From Nephromyces sp. MM_2019 (lineage: Eukaryota > Apicomplexa > Aconoidasida > Nephromycida): a stretch of DNA of 64,000 nucleotides. Below the pieces are notes generated by a model. It made no database searches and was not told the DNA's origin. It was given only the letters and a program-made list of their open reading frames with translations. Shown piece by piece: positions 11,378 to 24,268 of this stretch. The stretch's first letter is position 1. Every line of letters starts with the position of its first letter. The stretch spans positions 108,537 through 172,536 of the forward strand of contig JADHZB010001368.1 in assembly GCA_015657535.1 (NCBI GenBank), written 5' to 3'. Both the position numbers and the translations under genes were made by a program.

Positions 11378-14300
11378 ATGTCTGAATATAAGGATGCTTC
11401 AATCTCAGAAGCCATGACGGATATGGTAGTATGTAGCCAGGACGCCAATCCTGAAGAGCGTATTTCCAAGGCAGAGTTTGGAATGACTCCTGAGGAAGTC
11501 TCTGGTTTTGTCGAACTCTACCTGACGAGAACAGCTCACGAAGACGTTGATTATTTGAAAAATGTCGGGATATCAAATTTTTTTAGTGCTTTAAATTGTG
11601 ACTTAAATTCTGGCATCAAGTCTGATGCCGATGTCATAAGAAGGAGGGAATACTTTGGAAAGAATTCTTTACCCCAGAAGAAGAGAATTAGTAAGTGAAG
11701 ATTGGGGTTTTGCATGAAATGGATAAAATTGTTAGAACTTGGATGAGGAAGTGGTTGCTCCATTTTTAGTATTTTGATTATTTTAGGTGGTTTGCTTGTT
11801 GCCGTTGTAATAGCGAGGGTATGCATAATATTGCATGTCAGAGCAGGGTAGTATGTGGGATAGGAGGATAGTGTGTGTCTCTATTAGCTGGTCTATGGAT
11901 TTCTAATGAGCGTAGCTTTCCATTGTAGTTCAGACTTTGCATCAGACAACCTTTGGTTGAAGTGATGCAGTTAAAAAGTGGCAGTTTTCTACGCTTAATG
12001 CATTGAATGAGGTGCTTCAATGACTCGTTTTATAGCGTCAATTAGAGGGCTGTTGATTCTACTTTCGTGTATTCATCAACTTGTTCCTCGCTTACCATGT
12101 GTGTGCGCGTGCGTTGTGTACGCTTGTCTAGTTAGTAGTTTATGTTGCATTCGGCTATATATAGAGTTTTTTTTCCTGTTCACAGCTTTCCTACGGCTCA
12201 TTTGGGATGCCATGAAGGATTTTCTTCTACGTCTTTTACTTTTATTCGGACTTATTTCACTAGTTCTAGGTTTATTTGGGGAGCATCCATCCGTAGGTAA
12301 GAAAATATGTGCACACACATGTGTGTGCGAATGTTTTAGTTTTGTATGTATTGTAGCTTCATTCTATCAATTTTTGGAATTTGAGGTTTTTGTTGACCAC
12401 CCTTGTGTGATATTTCACTGTAGTTAATGTGTGTGTACTTTGGCTTGTTCCGGGAACAGTATGCTATGCGTTTTGCCGTGTACTGTGCATTATGTGGTCC
12501 ACTATCAGTTGTGTGTTCTGATGCGTGTTGCACCGTATGCCGGGTGTCGTATGTTGCACTGTGTGTTGTGTGTTGATCCGTCTGTGCATGATTTATTGTG
12601 AAGAGAGAGTATTAGGGCGAGTATCGCTTTTCTGAAGATGGTGTTCTTCTCTGCTTGCTCGCTATGTGTTACTTTAATGAGCATATACCCTCTATTAAGG
12701 CGATTCGGAGTGTGTAGATTGCAGATTTGGAGGTAAAGCCTGATAGGGTTGTGCACTACAGTTAGAGGTGGAGGTGTTTGCTATCCGTTTTCGACATTAA
12801 TTACAATGTGTGTAAGTCTCTATATAGATCTCTTATGAATGGGTGTGCTATACAATGCGCTCATTGTAAATGCTGCTCGATCAATGTGTGTTAATCTACT
12901 GGTATCCTACAATGCTGATTAGTAGGGGTGTCTTTACTCCCTACTTTGCAGAGAAGTCAATCTTATCTTCTTAAAGTACCTTTGTTATTATTTTCCCTCC
13001 TTCATCTCTATAGTTCGAATGATATTCTACACATCTATAAATGGGCAGCCACACACACAGGCAGAGAAACCTTAAACGCCCAGGCACAGAGAAAAAAATG
13101 CGGCACACACTCTTTAAGAGAAAGAAATATAACACACATACACACAAGCGCAGAAAATATCCACGCACAGGAAAAAACGCGCAACACATCTGCTTCCGCA
13201 CATCAAAAAATACAACACAAGCACAGAACCGATCTGCACACAGGAAAAAACACACAACAGACCTGCAATCACACATCAACATATATACCCCCCTCTCTCA
13301 CCGCCTTTTTCCCTTCAGAATGGATAGAAGGATTTGCTATTTGGCTAGCTGTCATTATTGTTGCCCTCGTCACAGCAGGAAATGATCTTGCTAAAGAGAG
13401 GCAGTTTGAAAAGCTTAACAAGGTACAGGATAATAAGAAGTTTTCAGTTATACGCGAAGGCAAGCAGAGGGAGATTTATGGCTTTGATATTGTAGTGGGC
13501 GATGTGATAACCTTTGAAGGAGGAGATGAAGTTCCTGCTGATGCGATAGTATTTGAATGTCATTCTCTTCGAAGCGATGAGTCTAGTCTTACAGGCGAGC
13601 CGAATAAGATCAAGAAGAGGGTCTTTGAAGGGTGTGTTGAGGAGATTGAAGCCCTAGAAACCCCAGCGACCTCACACAGGCAGGTGTGTTCACCACTACT
13701 TCTATCGGGTTCGACTATATCTTCAGGTAGTGGGAAGGCTATAATTCTTGCCGTGGGCGTGAATTCCGTTATAGGGACTCTCTATACGAAGATGATGACT
13801 GCTGGAACTGAGCAAACTCCTCTTCAGAACAAGTTGAACGCCTTGGCCCACGATATCGGAAAAGCGGGCTTAATTTCAGCTGCTGTCTGCTTTGTTATTC
13901 TTTTTGTTGAGTGAGTGGGTAGGGGGGGTAGGTGTTTGCTTTGTCTTTGTGGGTTAGTGTGTGGATCTTTGTGTGTCGATACCTATCCGTGCGTCTATGT
14001 GTGTGTGTTTGTGCCTATGTGTGTATCTGTGTGAGTTTGATCGGGTGGATGGGTCGGTTTTTTTTGTGTTTTTAAGTCTTTTATTGTGTATTCTCTCGGT
14101 TGGGGACTCACCGATAAAAAATTACTCCTTTTATTGTATACACCTCTCAAGTATGTGTGTGTATGTGTGCATGTGTGTGTCTGTGTGTATGTGTAATTTG
14201 ATGCGAGCTTTGCCCTTCTATGTTCTCTTTGTAGATACTGGATAATGTGGTTTATAGACGATAGTCTACAGGTTCCTGCGGTGGAAGTTACACGTACTAT

Positions 14301-17300
14301 GTTTGATTATGTTATCATCGCGGTAAGGAACTGTATGTGTGTGTGCGTTTATATATAATACAAGTATATGTATGTGCGTTTATATATAATGTGAGTATGT
14401 GTGTGTGTGTTTATATATAATGTGAGTATGTGTGTGTGTTTTTAGATATCATGTGTGTGTTTGCGTGTATGTCAGTGGAGAATGTTTTTAAAGCGACAAG
14501 TCTTTCCTTGCGAGCTACTAGTGTGTCTTCTTATGCTGATATTCCTTTCCACTACATAAATTTTTGATGAGAATATGAGTTTTCTGAACCCTGTGTTTTA
14601 CATGTGTTTCGGTATGTAGTGTGCGTACTTATAGTTGTGTGTTAATTGATGGCTAAAATTAGTGTGCTTGTTGAATTGCGGCTGTTTCTGTGTGATCTTC
14701 TTTTCTTGTTCTATGTTTCAGCTCTATTCTATGCTCTGCCTTTTCTAAATTGAATCTGCTAGCGTTTGCTGTTTTTTTCACCCACACACTCATCTTCTTG
14801 GAGATTCCCTTTGAGTTTCCAGCGCTGCTTCATGGATGCTTCCCGCACATCCGCACACATACACACGCACACTGGAGTAAACACAAGCACACGGCTAGGC
14901 TCGCAGGCACATACAAGGAAAAACGCGCAAATAAAAACACAAAGACACACTCATTACATATATAAAGGCACCCGCACACGCAAGCACGAACACATACACA
15001 CACACGAACTTACCCACACACTCACGCAAACGCACTTACACCCACACACGCAAACACGAACACATACTCTAACGCACATTCACTCACCCAAACACACGCT
15101 AACCCAAACACACTCACCTAAACACTCACTCACCCACACAAACTGACGAATGCTCCCACACACACATCAATCTCTTCCCGAAACTTTCTTCAGATCACCG
15201 TAGTAGTTGTAGCAGTTCCTGAAGGCCTGCCTTTAGCCGTTACTCTCTCTCTAGCCTATAGCATCGGCCGTATGTTGAAGGATCAGAACTACGTTCGCAG
15301 GCTGGCAGCTTGTGAGATAATGGGTGGAGCTAATGAGATTTGCAGTGATAAGACAGGGACTTTGACGGAGAATAAGATGAGTGTGCAGGCGTTCTGGAAT
15401 GGAAGTCGCTTGGAGATTGATCTTGACAATGATTGTGGGAATCTTCCTCCTCTTCCTCCTGCCCCAATGCAGGTTAGATAGCAGTGCGTGTGTTGTGAGT
15501 GAGTCGAGTGTGCTGGTTGTGAAGCCGCTTATTTTGACGTCTGAAAGCTTCAGATGTAGACCTGCTCGTGGTGTCTAGCAGTGTGTTGGTAATATGGTCT
15601 TCTCCAATGTGTGTTTGTGTTTCAGTTTCTCTCGATTTTTAACTTTTCTGTGACTGTAGGAATCATATTCCTTTCCCTCCTTTTGCTTCTTGGTGATAAC
15701 TTTGTGAAAGCTTATACTTTCTCTGATGGCGTAGGGCATCTATATGTGTGTTAACTATAGCTATGCATAGTGATAGGGCTACTCACGATGAATAGAGCTT
15801 GTCAGAAGATATACATAAATCTTCAGAGTGTTGATGGGAATTATTCCTTTCAGTCGTGCCCTTCAGTGTGTTAATCTATTCGCTCCTACCCATCAACTTC
15901 ACTTTTTGGTCTGTTGCTCTATGCTTTCTCACTTTCACCAATTTCTCACCATTCATTGCTTTGCTCATGGCGTGTATTATTTTTCCGATCATTTCACGAT
16001 GCTACTGGTTTGTTTCTTGCTTATATATGCCTCTGGATGTATATACAACTGCACCCGCCAGTGAGCTTTAGAAAACTTTCTTTTTCTACACACACCCTCC
16101 TCAGATCTTCATTGATGGAATTGCAATCAACAACTTGGCATACTTAGAGAGGAAGCCTCGAGCAGTTGCTAAAGGAGCGAAGAGCTTACCAGATGAACTC
16201 ATTAGAGTAGGCTCTTCGACTGACTGTGCGTTGCTGCTGCTCTGTGAAAGATTGAATTTCGATTACAAGAGTATTCGAGACACAAAGGGCGCCTCTGAAA
16301 TGGTGTGTTACAAGTTTTTTGAGGGTTTTTTGGGCTATATTTGTGTGTTGTAGGAGGCTGTTTGTCTTGGTAATTTTTTTGCTATAGAGATCTCGCATCC
16401 TTTGGTTAAACATAGGAAACTATGAAGATTAGTTTGATTTTTGAAGATGAAAAATCGAGAAATCTGCGCCAAAAAAGGGGTTTTTTGTAGAAAATTTGTG
16501 TGCTGTAGAGGATTTTTGTAGAAAATGCAGGGAAAGGAAGCAAACTTTTATGGGATGCTAGTGTTTGAGGAAGATTTTTGCCTTAGCTTTGTGACTTTTA
16601 TGGATAGTGGCATGTATATGTGCAATGGGGGTCATGTATGTGGTTGTGGTCTTGTGTGCAGTTGGGATCGTATGTGTGATCGTGGTCTTGTGCATGCATA
16701 TTTGCTCGTGTGCGTGCATGAAAGTCTTTTCATTTGTATGCAGGTCTGCTCATATGCATGCTTACCTATGTGTGTGCCAATCTTACCATTTGTGTGCGTA
16801 ACGATCTGCTCGTGTGCATACAGACCTGTTCATGTGCATACAAAAAATTTTCTCTCGTCTTCATACCACTCTTCTCCCGTGAGTATACAAATTACTCTGG
16901 TGTGTGTGTGCATGTGTGTGTATAGAGTTCTTTTGCAAAGATTGATAACATACTCATCCATCTCTACTCATATATCTCTCAGGTAATACACAGAGAGCCT
17001 TTCAGCAGCGAAAGAAAGATGATGACAACTGTTATAAAGCTTCCTGCTAGTTCAGCTGGAACATCAGAAAAGTATCGAATATTCGTTAAAGGTGCAAGCG
17101 AAAAGCTTCTTACACTGTGCAATATGAGGATTGATTCTAAGGGTTTTATGAAGACGTAAGTACTTCTTCCATTAGGCGTATATATATCTGCTGAGAAGGC
17201 GCATGTGGGAGAGCTGCTCTTTTTTCTTGCATATGTCAAGAAAGGAGTAGGATTTCAGAACTTATGAACGTGGTGTGTTGAGTTTATCAGTTTTTTGGGA

Positions 17301-20300
17301 GTTTTCAACCTCTTTCGAACTTGAGTTTTGTATGGAATAAGAGTATGATACAGAGGGTTTTCTTGTGTGTCCTTTTCGGTTTTATTTCGGTTTATATATG
17401 TGTGTTTGTTCGTCTTCTCCTGATCTATGTGTTTATATAAACTCTGATAAAAATATGTGCTCTATCGCTGAGTCTACTCTGTTGTCTCTTTTATATCACT
17501 CTTCTCTCTGTTGGTTGTTCTTTCTTCTCATTCTTTATTCTTTCTCCCTTCTCTCACTTGTCTTTCTCTTTCCTCAGTGTGCTCTCTTTCTTTTCTCTCT
17601 TAATGACATTTACAACATGAAAAAAGAAGAAACCGGAACGAAACTTCCACCATTCAGTTCACTGTGTGTGTGTGTGTGTATGACTCGGTATACCCATATC
17701 TTTTTTATCCCTAACATTACCTGCACTCTGTCTTCTTGGCTTGTTTTTAACGGAATTTTTGTGTGTGCGTTTGATGCTTCGTAGAATTGATGATGTTGAG
17801 AAAGCCCGAATCGAGAAGTATGTTATCAATCAGCTTGCCAGCAAAGCCTTGCGAACTTTATGCATAGCATACAAGGATATTGACCCCGTATTGGAGCCAA
17901 ATTGGCAGGAATTCTATGAGGATTTGGGGGTATACAAAATGGAGATGGGTTTGACCTGTCTAGCGATTGTTGGAATCAGGTAGATATGTATGGTAGAGGT
18001 TTGCTCTGAATGTGTTGAGATTCTTCCTTTGTGTGTGTGCCACAGACCCCCCCCTTTTGCATGCTTTGAGCAGTTTTTGCTGTCTTGCTGTAAACGTGAT
18101 GTTTTTCTGGTATCTTCCACCCTCTGAAATGATAGCTTAGCTCTGACTTCTCCTAGCTTAGCCTGTTGCACTACCCAGATACGCACATACCCAGGCGTAC
18201 ACCAACACACACACGAATACATACGCTAACCCAGGTACATGAAAACTTGCACCAACACGCACCAATGAGCACACGCAAACACAACCATGAACACATACGA
18301 ATGCATACACACACGCAGACTCCCAGCAGCACACGAAAACATACATTGCTCTTAGGCACACTCCAACACACACGCACCACCACACCCCCCACAAACACGC
18401 GCCCTGCTCACATCCCCTTTTTCTCTGTACCCCCATTGCAGTGACCCAGTAAGAGCAGCTGTTCCGCAATCTATAAAGAGCTGCCAAGCTGCTGGTATTA
18501 AAGTTCGTATGATTACTGGAGATAACCTAGAGACTGCCTCTCAGATTGCAATAAAGTGTAACATCTATCATCCTGAAGCTAATGGATTAGCTATGCTAGG
18601 CCCTGACTTTACTGCTAAAGTAGGTGGAGTTGTGTGTAGCCTGTGCAAAACGCAAATGTGTGATTGCCCTATTATCCAGGAGGATGTGGTTTCTGGAGGA
18701 AAGCCTGTGAGAGTAGATGTTTTGGGCGATCCTGAAGAGTTTCGTAGCATATCTTCCAGGTAGTGGAAAAATGGAGGGAGCAGATTTGTTGTGTGTGGGG
18801 TGAGAGGTGGGGATAGGTGTGGGGATGGATTTGGGGGTTTTTAGGCATTGCTCTGTGGGTTGGTGTGTTGTGCTTCTTTCTGTGGTTGGTGTGGTGTGTG
18901 TTTCTCTCTGTGCGTTGTCCTGTGCTTCTCTCTCTATGTGTACACGTGTGTGTGTGTGTGTGTGTCTTTCCCCTCCCCAGGCTGGAAGTTTTAGCTCGTT
19001 CTCGACCCTCTGATAAGTATGCGCTTATCGTCGGTCTTCGTAATGAAGGAGCAGTTGTAGCTGTAACGGGTGACGGTACGAATGATGCGCCGGCGTTGAA
19101 GAAGGCAGATGTTGGATTTGCTATGGGAATTACAGGGAAGGAGGTAGCAAAGCAAGCCGCTGATATAGTGCTATTGGACGATAACTTTGAGAGTATAGTG
19201 AAGGTTCGTATTTGTGTTTGTGGAGGGGGGGGAGGGTTGGTTGTAACTGTGTGTGTAGGGAAGGGTTTAGTTGTTACAATGTGTGTGTGGGGAGTTTGCT
19301 GGTGACTATGTGTGTTTGCGAAGGTAGTTGGGGAGGGGGGTTTAATTGTTACAGTGAGTGTATGTGTGAGGGGGTTGGATGTAGCAGGTTAAGAGTATTA
19401 GTGTTTTTGCTTTGTGGGAGAGGTTAATAAAACTGCGAATGTGTGAGGGGGTTTACTAAAACTGTATGTTAGTGCCTGTTTGGAGGGGTTTAATAAAATT
19501 TTTTGCTAGTGTATGTGTGTGTGGGGAGGAAGCTACTAAAGCCATGCGGGTGTGCGTGGCGGATAGAGTTTCCTAAATCCGTTATAGTGTGTGCATGGGG
19601 AAGATTTTACAAAGGCTATGTTGGTGTGTGAGGGAGAGTCTTAAACGTTGTAATAATATGTGCGTGGAGATGAATTCAAGCTGATCTTCTTTCAATAGCT
19701 TCATGCGATGATACTTTAGTCTGTGCTTGGGCATGTTTCAGTGAGATTAGTCAAGTTTTGGTGTGTATATGTGTGCGTTATAGCCGAGTACTTATAGCTC
19801 TCATTGATGCTTTGTGCTGCCTCTTTTTCTGTTGATAACATCAGTTTATAGTGGTAGTTACTAAAGCAAACCTTTACTAAGATTTCTCATAAGATATTCT
19901 TCGTTTCTTGGGTGGTTGTGTGCTGTGATTTTCTTTTTAACTGAATATGATGAACACACGTCATCTTCACTTGTTAATCTGCTTGAAGATGATAAAAAAC
20001 CTTCATTTTCAGCTTTTAGTCTGTCTGAAGATGATTTTCTAGCGTTTCTTTTGTGTTTTATAGTGCTAAACCACTGTTTTCTGGTATGGCGTTTTCAGGC
20101 TGTAATGTGGGGTAGAAATATTTTCTCCAACATTCGAAGATTCTTGCAGTTTCAACTTACCGTCAATTTGGTAGCCGTTCTGTCAAGCATTTTATGTGGT
20201 AAGTTTCCCCTAATCTTCAAGGGTGTATCTGCGTGTTCTGTACCTCATACCAATCGCAGACACTACTTCTAGCGTGTGTGCATTCAGATCATTTGGAGTG

Positions 20301-23300
20301 GTGTGCTTGTTTAGTTGAATCTGCCAATGGGAATGAGTGTTTTATTGAAAGGATTCAGTGCGCTGAGTAGAGTTAGTATTTACTACAAATGCTTTCTAGC
20401 GTGTACCTGGACAAGTGTCCTTTCAAGAAAGGCGTGTATGTACACTCTAATTTACTAATCTTGTAGTTCTATGTGTTTCCTTCCTCATATTTCTACATCT
20501 TCTTGATTTGGGTGTATGGTACACTCAATCTGCTTTCTTTTGCAACTTTTTGTTACCTGTTTAGTCTTTCTTTTCAAGGAGATTTTATCTCTTTGAAAGA
20601 CGCTGTTACTGAGCTTCACTACTTGTGTGCTGCTGAGATTATTGCCTTGAGCATCACTGAAGTATATGCATCTGAACTTTTACACTTTACTAAGTTAAGT
20701 TTCCTCTTGTGTTTGTACTTGTATGTTAACGTTTGAGAGACTCTAGGAAGAATCCCTTACTCTCTTGCTTCTGTTCTTGCGGTCTACTCTTTCAGTTACA
20801 ATCATTAGGCAGCCCCCCTTCACAGCAGTGCAGCTGCTGTGGGTTAACCTCATCATGGACTCGTTAGCTTCGTTAGCCTTAGCCACTGAGCCTCCTTCTC
20901 AAGACTTGTTGAAGCAGAAGCCTCACAAAAGAGACGAATATCTCGTTTCTGGCGTAAGTTGTGTGTGTGCGTCAGTTCTTTGGTTTTTGTGGATGCTCAT
21001 TGGGAGCCGTGCATAGTCTTTTTTGTTGTCTTTGCAGTCCCATGAATGTCGACTATGTGAAAGCGAGCTTTTGGTTAGTTCATGCAGATGAGATATACGT
21101 TAGATCTTGTGGTGTGTGTATGTGTGGGTGTATACGTGGATGTGTGTGGATGTGTGGATGTGTGTGGGTGTTTACGTGGATGTGTGTGGATGTTTGTGTG
21201 TTTTTTTTAAGAATCTTATAGAAGCCAATATTCTTCTTTTGGAAGTATCTGGCAAGGTTTATAGCCACACGGTTACTACTAAACAGAGACACACACACTT
21301 ATCTGGGCTTTTTCTTTGTAGGAAATGTTTGGAAACATCATTGGGCTTGGGATTTATCAACTTATCGTGGTATTCGTCTTGGTATTTGCTGGTGATCTCT
21401 TTATACCAGAGCAACCTTGGAGTCTTCTAACTCCTGAGATGAGGGTGGAGCACGGATTCTGCGAATTTGGAGGTTTTTCAATAATTTTTATCGCTTGTGT
21501 GTGTATTTGTGTGCGTGTTTAATTTAGTGAAGATATGTATATATGTAGTTTCATATGAATGTAATTTATGAAGATGTGTGTATGCAATTTATCGATATGC
21601 GTGTGTGCGCTTGCGTGCGTAGTGGTTAACAGCATTCACGGATATTAAGGATTATCTTTTTCACGCAAACACGATATAAGAGGCAGCAGTATAGGCTGTG
21701 CTTGCGATAATGCTGTGTGTGTGAAGTTTTTGTTTTGATTGTTGGTGTAGACGAAATGTCAAGACATACAGTAACAGGTGCGCCACNNNNNNNNNNNNNN
21801 NNNNNNNNNNNNNNNNNNNNNNNNNNNNNNNNNNNNNNNNNNNNNNNNNNNNNNNNNNNNNNNNNNNNNNNNNNNNNNNNNNNNNNNNNNNNNNNNNNNN
21901 NNNNNNNNNNNNNNNNNNNNNNNNNNNNNNNNNNNNNNNNNNNNNNNNNNNNNNCTCCTCGTCTCTTACCCTCCCCCCACTCAGTCTCCTCACACTCTAT
22001 CTTCCACCCCCACCCGTAAAGTTTACTCCATTCTCTCTCTTTGCCCATCTTCACCCCCCCACAGATTGCCAGGATATGACGGTGTGTCTACTCAACTGTA
22101 CTGGCTCCTTCATTCGAAGCGGAAGGCAGTACTTTGCTTTCAGCCCATCAGAAGACTATCAGAGCGGCTGGATATACGATGTCGGCGCCAGTCGTCACTT
22201 CACCATCGTCTTCAACACCTTCGTTTTGATGCAAATAGTCAACCTCTTTGCTGCTAGAAGACTCGGAAAAAATGCGAATATCTTTGAGAGTTTGCTAGCA
22301 AATCCTCTGTGGATTGGTGTGTTTGTCTTGATTACTGTGCTGCAAGCTTTGATAGTGGAATTTGGCAGTGTGGTGATGGCCTGTCATCCAGAGGTGAGGG
22401 GTATGTGTGTGTGTGTGTGTGTGTGTGGGGGGGGAGGGGGTGTTTGTGTATTTTTTGGTTTGTGTGTGTGTAGGGGGGGGTGCTTGTGTGTTGGTGTGCT
22501 TGTGTATTGTGTTGGTGTGTGCTGTGTTTATCCTTGTATGTCGTATGTATGTGTGTGCTGAGTATTCCCTCTAGATGTTCGGTATACCTGTGTGTGTGTG
22601 CAAGCGTTTTCTATATCTGTGTGTACTGTTGTCTATACCCCTTTCTCTGTTGATTACACTCGTCTATACCTATGTTTGTTGCCTAAGCGTTTGTGTGTGT
22701 GTTTAGACTTGCCTGTATCTGTCGTGTGTCAAATTTGCTTATCTAATTGCAGAAATTTTTTTTATGATTTGCACCCATTTTTTTCCGTCTTTTGATGTGG
22801 TTTTGCTGATTTAAAGGCCTTTAAATGCCTTCGTTTTTTCCTCTTCATATGTTTTTCTCTTGTTTTTTTCTACTATTTCTATGTTTTTGTAAGATTCTAG
22901 TAATTTAGTGGCGTTTTGATAAGATTCATGAGCATTCTCTAAGATGCGTGTGTATGTGTGCATAGATATCGTGGCTTTTGCTCTGTTGAAGTAGCGGAAG
23001 ATCACTGTTTTGTGTAGTTTGTGTGTGTGTGGCACCAGCGCTGATTCCTTTTTTATTGTAGCAGGAGCGATTTAACACACACACACAGCCTACTAATTGG
23101 CTTTCAACGGTGAAGACGGTGTTTTACTACGCTTTTCTTCAGGGTTTAACACCGTATCAGTGGCTGATCAGCGTGGCGTTTGCCCTTGGGATTATTCCTA
23201 CGTTTTACCTCATTAGATTATTCCCGAGAAGGTGGTTCCCACAGGCAGGAAAGAAAGAGATCGATATGTCAACTGAGCCTCACAATATTGCCTTGGCTTC

Positions 23301-24268
23301 AAGAGGAAGGTGTGTGATTGAGGGCAGTGTAGCAATGCGTGTGCATATATTTTGGGATTTTTTGGGGCTTAAAATGTGCTAGTTTAATGCAAAGGTTGTT
23401 ACTTGTGCGGGTTTTGTGTGTGGATGCGTGTGTGGATGCGTGTGTGGATGCGTGTGTGTCCGTTTGTGTGCATGTGTGTGCTTGTGGGTGGGTGTGGGTA
23501 ATTGTGGTTGCCTGTTAGTGTGTCTGTGTGTGGGTGCTTGTGGGTGTGCTGTTTTTGTTGTTTTCGTGTTGCATGTTTGATGCTGAGATTGTGTGCTTGT
23601 GTATGTATTGTGCTCATCTTATGTGTATGTCTAGCTACTCTTATAATATATAACGCCTCATTTATGATGTGAGACTCTTGTGCTGCTACCATTTTCCGTG
23701 TGCTATGATTCTAGCTTTCCGCACACACGCCTTATTTAAGCATGAAAATTTACTGCTTTACTCTCAGGTTTTCAAGGCAAAGGATTTCAGCTGCGAGTTT
23801 TACCAGTCCTTATGTTTCTGAAAATTTGGGGCATTTGTAAGTGTGTGAAAGCATATTTCTCTGTAGATTGTGTGTGTGTGTGTGTGTTTACTTGAAGAGG
23901 AGATGAAGAAGAAGGAAGGTGAAGATGAAGGTTGTGAAGAAGATGAAAATAAAGAAGATAAAGATTAAGATGAAAAAGCCTGACTTTAGAATATCCCAAT
24001 TCTTCATGTAAAGTTTGCATAATTTTGGCAGCTTTTTCTCTTTGCCTGTGTGTGTTTTTTTTTTCTTGAATTGAACTACACCGCAAACGACTAGGAAATG
24101 AGGCTTGCACGTGGCTTAACTCATGTTTACTACACGTACTCTAGTGTTTTTTTCGATGTCCTATACTCTTCGTGATATGTAAACTACAGAGGTGGCTCAA
24201 GGATGATTCAGTTGTCAAACACTGTCCGCCGTCAGAACATGGCGGGGGAATCAGCTCCTTTTAAATGA
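11378..24268 (+). CDS. Plasma-membrane-type Ca2+-transporting P-type ATPase (type IIB), 17 inferred exons
   Basis: Pumps Ca2+ out of the cytosol at the cost of ATP. Exons: 11378-11690, 12186-12296, 13319-13910, 14235-14322, 15194-15472, 16105-16302, 16983-17155, 17785-17979, 18442-18759, 18981-19203, 20099-20198, 20796-20953, 21322-21472, 22065-22393, 23089-23309, 23768-23836, 24190-24268. Sum 3597 nt, 1198 residues. Visible in order: first membrane pair (exons 2-3), actuator segment with [18 protein letters not shown] in the fourth membrane helix, phosphorylation site CSDKTGTLT (Asp about 420), KGASEKL of the nucleotide domain, [28 protein letters not shown], and [20 protein letters not shown] in the sixth helix. 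Late helices lie in exons 13-15; the tail is basic. Type IIB is favoured by [15 protein letters not shown] and the overall order. If the intron after 23836 is not removed, a TAA at 23838-23840 ends the protein at 1173 residues. An N gap lies in intron 13 and breaks no exon. Confidence 0.93.
13040..13300. repeat. CA-rich degenerate repeat before a 3' splice site
   Basis: Repeated CACACAGGAAAAAACACACA-like units fill the last 270 bp of calcium-pump intron 2 and abut the acceptor at 13318. The same intron carries TG-rich DNA at 12310-12600. The frame happens to stay open into exon 3, which makes a misleading long open frame. Confidence 0.85.
14335..14460. repeat. TG/TATA tandem repeat after a 5' splice site
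   Basis: GTTTATATATAATGTGAGTA and close variants recur about three times between TG runs, starting about 10 bp after the donor at 14323 of calcium-pump intron 4. Confidence 0.85.
14840..15180. repeat. CA-rich tract before a 3' splice site
   Basis: About 340 bp dominated by CACACA, CACACG and CACTCAC. It ends within 15 bp of the acceptor at 15193 of the intron that begins with the TG tract at 14335. Confidence 0.9.
18180..18415. repeat. CA-rich tract before a 3' splice site
   Basis: CACACACACGAATACATACG-like sequence filling the second half of calcium-pump intron 8, ending about 25 bp before the acceptor at 18441. A TG run is present near 18030 in the same intron. Confidence 0.9.
21107..21208. 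repeat. TGTGGATG repeat, 40-bp period
   Basis: GGGTGTATACGTGGATGTG at 21126 and GGGTGTTTACGTGGATGTG at 21166 are 40 bp apart, within a longer TG-rich tract of calcium-pump intron 12. Confidence 0.85.
21787..21954. other. Assembly gap (168 N)
   Basis: Run of N inside calcium-pump intron 13 (21473-22064). The left flank is TG-containing, the right flank is C/T-rich (CCCTCCCCCCACTCAG). Both neighbouring exons are complete and join in phase, so no coding sequence needs to be missing. Confidence 0.98.
22400..22560. repeat. TG and G-rich tract after a 5' splice site
   Basis: A TG run begins 11 bp after the donor at 22394, followed by GGGGGGGGAGGGGG and GGGGGGG. The same intron ends in CACACACACACACAG directly at its acceptor (23088). 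Confidence 0.9.
23407..23456. repeat. 14-bp TG-containing tandem repeat
   Basis: GCGTGTGTGGATGC-type unit, about three perfect copies, in calcium-pump intron 15, followed by more TG- and GGGTG-rich sequence to about 23550. Confidence 0.85.

Noticed and set aside
12928..13320. 5' extension of calcium-pump exon 3 through CA-rich DNA
   Set aside because: The extension is low-complexity intron; a TTCAG acceptor at 13318 restores the phase with exon 2 and the family sequence begins exactly there.
15828..16104. Hydrophobic open frames upstream of calcium-pump exon 6
   Set aside because: T-rich intron translation; no splice pair keeps them in phase with exons 5 and 6.
20473..20736. Extra calcium-pump exon in intron 11 ([16 protein letters not shown])
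   Set aside because: The flanking exons already join in phase and give the expected membrane segment; adding it would break family spacing.
21040..21090. Extra calcium-pump exon in intron 12 ([11 protein letters not shown])
   Set aside because: Phase does not fit and exons 12 and 13 join directly with the expected sequence.
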